Shown here piece after piece: positions 4,591 through 7,867 of a stretch of DNA of 7,867 bases (position 1 is the stretch's first letter; each line of letters opens with the position of its first letter). The position numbers and the translations under genes are program-made. The stretch spans positions 3,091 to 10,957 of the forward strand of contig PAFB01000150.1 in NCBI GenBank assembly GCA_002700865.1, written 5' to 3'. The notes below the pieces were generated by a model. The model was not told the DNA's origin. It saw only the letters and a program-made list of their open reading frames with translations, and did no database searches. The DNA comes from Rhodospirillaceae bacterium (GTDB taxonomy: Bacteria; Pseudomonadota; Alphaproteobacteria; UBA7985).

Positions 4591-6459
4591 ATGGAAACCG
4601 AACGTCTGACCACCGCACAGGCCCTCGTCAAGTGGATGTGCGCCCAGCACATCGCCCACGATGACGGCAGCACCGAGCCCGTGTTTGCAGGGGTTTTCGG
4701 CATCTTCGGACACGGCAATGTCACCTGCCTCGCCGAAGCGCTGGAGCGTGTGCAGGACAAGCTGCCGACCTGGCGTGGGCAGAATGAGCAGGGTATGGCG
4801 CTCGCTGGTGTCGCCTACGCCAAAGCCCGGCGCGGACGACGCATCATGGTCGCAACCTCCTCCGTCGGTCCGGGAGCAACCAATATGGTCACGGCGGCCG
4901 GGGTCGCCATGGCCAACCGCCTGCCGCTGCTGATCCTCTCCGGCGACACCTTCCAGAACCGCCGCCCCGACCCAGTGCTGCAGCAGGTTGAGCACTTCGG
5001 GGAGCCGTCGATGACTGTTAACGACTGCTTCAAACCGGTTGTGCGCTACTGGGACCGGATCACACACCCGGAGCAGCTCATGGCCTCCCTGCCCCAGGCC
5101 CTGCAAACGATGCTCGACCCTGCTACCCGCGGGCCAGCCTTCGTCGGTCTGCCGCAGGATATTCAGGCGCAGGCTCACGACTTCCCCGCCTTGTTCTTCG
5201 AAACCAAGGTCTGGCGGGTGCCGCGACAGCGCGCTGACGAAGCCCAGATCGCCGCCGCAGCCGCAGCGCTGAAGACCGCCGAGCGCCCGCTGATCATCGC
5301 CGGCGGCGGCACGCTGTACAGTGGCGCTGAAAGGCTGCTCAACGACTTCGCTGCACGCCGCGGCATTCCGGTGGCTGAGACAACCGCTGGCAAAACCTCG
5401 GTCCTGAACACCCACGATCACGGCATCGGCCTGACGGGCCCCACCGGTTCAAGTGCGGGTAACGCGCTGGCACAGGACGCTGATGTCGTGCTGCTGCTAG
5501 GAACCCGGCTGCAGGACTTTACCACGGGGTCCTGGACCTGCTTCCAGGACGAGAACGTGCGCTTCGTCAACATCAACACGGCGGCCTTCGACGCCAACAA
5601 GCACCGATCGCTTCCCGTGGTCGGCGATGCGTTGGCCTGCCTCAGCGAACTCGACGACGCCATGGGCGACTGGTCGGCGCCAGCCGCTCGCATGGTGCAA
5701 GCCAAGGCGGCCATGGCCGAATGGCGGGCTTACCTGAACGAGCGCCGGACCCCCGACAACCAGACCCCGACCTACGCGCAAGTTGTCGGTGCTGTGAACG
5801 ACCTGAGCACAGCAGATGACGCGGTCCTTACCGCTGCGGGTGGGCTACCCGGCGAGATGAATAAGGGTTGGCTGGCAAAGTCGCATCGGTCCTATGATTG
5901 CGAATACGGCTTTTCGTGCATGGGCTATGAGATCAGCGGGGGCTGGGGCGCAGCCATGGCCCATGCGGAGACCCGGACAGGCGATGGTGAGCTGATTGTA
6001 TTCGTCGGCGATGGCTCTTACATGATGATGAACTCGGACCTCTACAGCTCGGTGCTTTCGGGTCACAAGATGATCGTCGTGGTCTGCGACAACGGCGGTT
6101 ACGCGGTCATCAACCGCCTGCAGAACTTTAAAGGCGGCGAGAGCTTCAACAATTTGATCAAGGATTGTCGCCTGGGCGAAGGCGTCGAGCCCTTCATGCC
6201 TGACTTCGCTGCTCACGCCGCGTCGATGGGAGCCATCGTCTACGACGTCGATACCATCGCCGATCTGCGCGATGCCTTCAACAAGGCCCGCAGTGCCGAC
6301 CGCACGGTGGTGATCTCGACCCGTGTGCAGTCGCACGACTGGACTGGGGGCGACAGCTGGTGGGATGTGGGTGTGCCAGAGGTCTCCCCCCGCGAACAGG
6401 TGCGCGCGGCTAAACAAGAACATGAGCACGGCCGCGCCAAACAGCGCGTCGGCGTCTGA
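4591..6459 (+). CDS. iolD: 3D-(3,5/4)-trihydroxycyclohexane-1,2-dione hydrolase (IolD)
   Basis: Thiamine-diphosphate enzyme of inositol catabolism that opens the ring of 3D-trihydroxycyclohexane-1,2-dione to give 5-deoxy-glucuronate (EC 3.7.1.22), in the cytoplasm. The order is that of the ThDP superfamily. The N-terminal domain carries the catalytic glutamate, Glu66 in WRGQNEQGMA. The middle domain (about 225-355) has PLIIAGGG and VLLLGTRLQDF. The C-terminal domain (about 405-600) has the cofactor/Mg motif GDGS (473-476) with Asp500-Asn501. The 622-aa length is normal for IolD. I start it at ATG 4591 because METERLTTAQALV matches the family N-terminus and AAGGCAGGA (4572-4580) is a fair ribosome site. 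An in-frame ATG at 4564 would add nine residues but directly abuts the leader stem. The gene is 215 bp after the ATPase gene and 26 bp before iolE. Its codons are much richer in G/C at third positions than those of the binding-protein gene. Confidence 0.95.
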   Translation: METERLTTAQALVKWMCAQHIAHDDGSTEPVFAGVFGIFGHGNVTCLAEALERVQDKLPTWRGQNEQGMALAGVAYAKARRGRRIMVATSSVGPGATNMVTAAGVAMANRLPLLILSGDTFQNRRPDPVLQQVEHFGEPSMTVNDCFKPVVRYWDRITHPEQLMASLPQALQTMLDPATRGPAFVGLPQDIQAQAHDFPALFFETKVWRVPRQRADEAQIAAAAAALKTAERPLIIAGGGTLYSGAERLLNDFAARRGIPVAETTAGKTSVLNTHDHGIGLTGPTGSSAGNALAQDADVVLLLGTRLQDFTTGSWTCFQDENVRFVNINTAAFDANKHRSLPVVGDALACLSELDDAMGDWSAPAARMVQAKAAMAEWRAYLNERRTPDNQTPTYAQVVGAVNDLSTADDAVLTAAGGLPGEMNKGWLAKSHRSYDCEYGFSCMGYEISGGWGAAMAHAETRTGDGELIVFVGDGSYMMMNSDLYSSVLSGHKMIVVVCDNGGYAVINRLQNFKGGESFNNLIKDCRLGEGVEPFMPDFAAHAASMGAIVYDVDTIADLRDAFNKARSADRTVVISTRVQSHDWTGGDSWWDVGVPEVSPREQVRAAKQEHEHGRAKQRVGV

Positions 6460-6485
6460 AACGACCAAAGAGGCAAGACACATCC

Positions 6486-7385
6486 ATGACGATCAAGATC
6501 GGTATCAGCCCTATTGCTTGGCAAAATGACGACCTACCCGAGCTGACCGCCGCCTACACCATGGAGCAGGCGCTGCAGGAAAGCCGGGAAATCGGCTACA
6601 CCGGCGTGGAACGCGGCCAGCGCATGCCCAAGGATACTGAGGGGCTCAAGGCATACCTGGATAAAAACGATATCGTGCTTTGTGGGGGCTGGTGCTCCGG
6701 CCATAGCCTCGTACTCGACTTCGTTGATGAGACTGCCGCGATCAAGGGACAGGTCGAGCAGTTCATAGCGCTAGACGCCCCCTGCATCGTCTACGCCGAA
6801 TGCTCCAATACGGTGCAGGGCGAGATCAACACCCCCGTCAACAACCGCCCGACCCTATCCCGCGATGAAATTCGCGACTACGCCCGGCGGGTCAGCGAAG
6901 TTGCCAAATGGTCGGTCGATCAGGGTATGCCAGTGGCCTATCACCACCACATGGGATCGATCATCGAAGCCGAGGAAGACGTGAACTGGCTGATGGAGTA
7001 CTCCGACAAAGAAGCGCTGAATCTGACATTCGACACCGGACACCTGCTGTTCGGGGGTGGAGACGTGCTCGCGACGCTGGACCGATGGGGCGACCGGGTG
7101 CACCACGTGCACTTCAAGGATATCCGCCCGGACGTGGTCGCCGGCGTGCGTGCCAACAACCGCTCCTTCCTCGATGCCGTCATCGCCGGTGCCTTCACGG
7201 TTCCCGGTGACGGTTGCATCGACTTCCACGCCGTCGGCAAGGCGCTCAAGGCCATGGACTACAGCGGCTGGATCGTGGTCGAGGCCGAACAGGACCCGAT
7301 CAAGGCCCCGCCGATGGAATACAGCCAGATGGGCTACAACCACATTATCGAGGTGCTGGATGCCAGCGGCCTCTCCACCGCCTGA
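6486..7385 (+). CDS. iolE: myo-inosose-2 dehydratase (IolE)
   Basis: Second step of inositol breakdown: removes water from 2-keto-myo-inositol (scyllo-inosose) to give the trihydroxycyclohexane-dione that IolD hydrolyses (EC 4.2.1.44). The 299-aa protein has the xylose-isomerase-like TIM barrel of the family. It opens with the hallmark GISPIAWQNDDLPEL (6-20). Candidate metal and active-site residues are Glu42 (VERG), the HHH run 153-155, Asp183 and His186 in TFDTGHLLFGGGD, His209 in HVHFKDIR, and Glu266 or Glu268 in VVEAEQDP. The ATG at 6486 fits the family start. AAAGAGG (6467-6473) is a ribosome site with a slightly long spacing of 12 nt. It lies 26 nt after the iolD stop and 18 nt before the next gene, so the three are very probably one transcript. 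Confidence 0.95.
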   Translation: MTIKIGISPIAWQNDDLPELTAAYTMEQALQESREIGYTGVERGQRMPKDTEGLKAYLDKNDIVLCGGWCSGHSLVLDFVDETAAIKGQVEQFIALDAPCIVYAECSNTVQGEINTPVNNRPTLSRDEIRDYARRVSEVAKWSVDQGMPVAYHHHMGSIIEAEEDVNWLMEYSDKEALNLTFDTGHLLFGGGDVLATLDRWGDRVHHVHFKDIRPDVVAGVRANNRSFLDAVIAGAFTVPGDGCIDFHAVGKALKAMDYSGWIVVEAEQDPIKAPPMEYSQMGYNHIIEVLDASGLSTA

Positions 7386-7403
7386 ACCTGTGAGTAACTG
7401 ACC

Positions 7404-7867
7404 ATGGCCATTCGTGATCTCCGCGTCGACGGACAACCTGAAAACAAGACCGGCATCGAGCGCCTGCGGGTCGGCGTGCTCGGTATGGGCTTCATGGGCG
7501 GGACCCATACCCAGGCTTGGCAGCGGGTCAAGGCGACCTTCAACCTGCCCATCGATATCGAGATGAAGGCGCTGTTCGACATGTCGGAGAGCAGCGTTGC
7601 CCTCAACGGCGCGCGCTACGAGTTTGAGCGCACGACGCAGGACTGGCGCGAAGTCTGCGAAGCGGACGACATCGACGTGGTGTCGATCTGCACGCCGAAC
7701 TTCGCCCACCTCGAAGCCGCCGAACTGGCGCTGTCCACCGGTAAGCACGTCTGGTGCGAGAAGCCCATGGCGACCTCGATCACCGACGCGGAGGCAATGG
7801 TTGCGCTGGCCGAAGCGGGCAAGGCGCGGGGTCTCAAGACCATTCTGGGCTACAACTACATGAAGTC
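7404..7867 (+). CDS. Gfo/Idh/MocA-family NAD(P)-dependent oxidoreductase, N-terminal part; runs off the right edge
   Basis: 154 codons of a Rossmann-fold dehydrogenase, still open at the window end. Visible features are the dinucleotide loop GVLGMGFMG (24-32), SICTPN (94-99), the conserved CEKP (118-121) with catalytic-type Lys120, and GYNYMK (149-154). The 22 residues before the first Rossmann strand are more than in classical IolG, and the GYNY ending suggests the longer subgroup (about 380 aa) rather than the ~330-aa IolG/IdhA. Following iolE by 18 nt, it probably oxidises an inositol isomer or related cyclitol (myo-, scyllo- or chiro-inositol, or an inosose reductase run in reverse), but sequence alone does not settle the substrate. 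The ribosome site is weak (GTGAG at 7390-7394). The family call is firm; the symbol iolG would be a guess, so none is given. Confidence 0.88.
   Translation, partial: MAIRDLRVDGQPENKTGIERLRVGVLGMGFMGGTHTQAWQRVKATFNLPIDIEMKALFDMSESSVALNGARYEFERTTQDWREVCEADDIDVVSICTPNFAHLEAAELALSTGKHVWCEKPMATSITDAEAMVALAEAGKARGLKTILGYNYMK

Noticed and set aside
4561..5421. Long minus-strand open frame (286 codons) across iolD
   Set aside because: Antisense shadow of a well-supported ThDP enzyme; no ribosome site or domain seen.
6855..7748. Long minus-strand open frame (297 codons) spanning iolE and the next gene
   Set aside because: It overlaps two convincing plus-strand genes; typical shadow in high-GC coding DNA.
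1..7867. CRISPR arrays, tRNA or rRNA genes, insertion sequences
   Set aside because: No spaced direct repeats, tRNA-like cloverleaf, rRNA sequence, transposase or terminal inverted repeats were seen.

Overview
The window carries the core of a myo-inositol uptake and catabolism locus, from an alphaproteobacterium. Rhodobacterales or a relative is the best guess. That guess rests on the GC-rich third codon positions in most genes, the protein sequence style, and the pairing of a CUT2-type sugar ABC transporter with iol enzymes. No 16S or other lineage marker is present, so the taxonomy is inference.

Layout. The minus strand at the left edge holds the N-terminal 171 codons of iolB (5-deoxy-glucuronate isomerase), truncated by the window boundary. 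A 232-bp AT-rich divergent intergenic region follows. Five complete genes and one partial gene then run on the plus strand: a periplasmic sugar-binding protein (746-1657), a permease (1859-3553), a single-domain ABC ATPase (3566-4375), iolD (4591-6459), iolE (6486-7385), and the start of a Gfo/Idh/MocA-family dehydrogenase (7404 to the edge). No gene-free stretch exceeds 300 bases.

How it works together. The transporter would bring an inositol into the cytoplasm. An inositol dehydrogenase (perhaps the gene at the right edge) oxidises it to an inosose. IolE dehydrates the inosose to the cyclohexane-dione, IolD hydrolyses the ring to 5-deoxy-glucuronate, and IolB isomerises this to 5-dehydro-2-deoxy-gluconate. 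The later steps (iolC kinase, aldolase, iolA) and the regulator iolR are not in the window.

Most unusual points. (1) The leaders of the binding-protein gene and of iolD share an 11-nt and an 8-nt block in the same order, GTCGGGTTGGA then CTGGCCCG. In both places the blocks can pair into the same hairpin stem, 25 and 32 nt before the start codon. In the iolD leader the loop is enlarged by a purine-rich hexamer repeat. (2) The permease is 564 aa instead of the usual 320-350, because about 215 soluble, helical residues sit in one predicted periplasmic loop. (3) Two consecutive hairpins, the second a canonical intrinsic terminator, separate the binding-protein gene from the permease gene. (4) An in-frame hexanucleotide repeat encodes a poly-threonine N-terminus on the ATPase.
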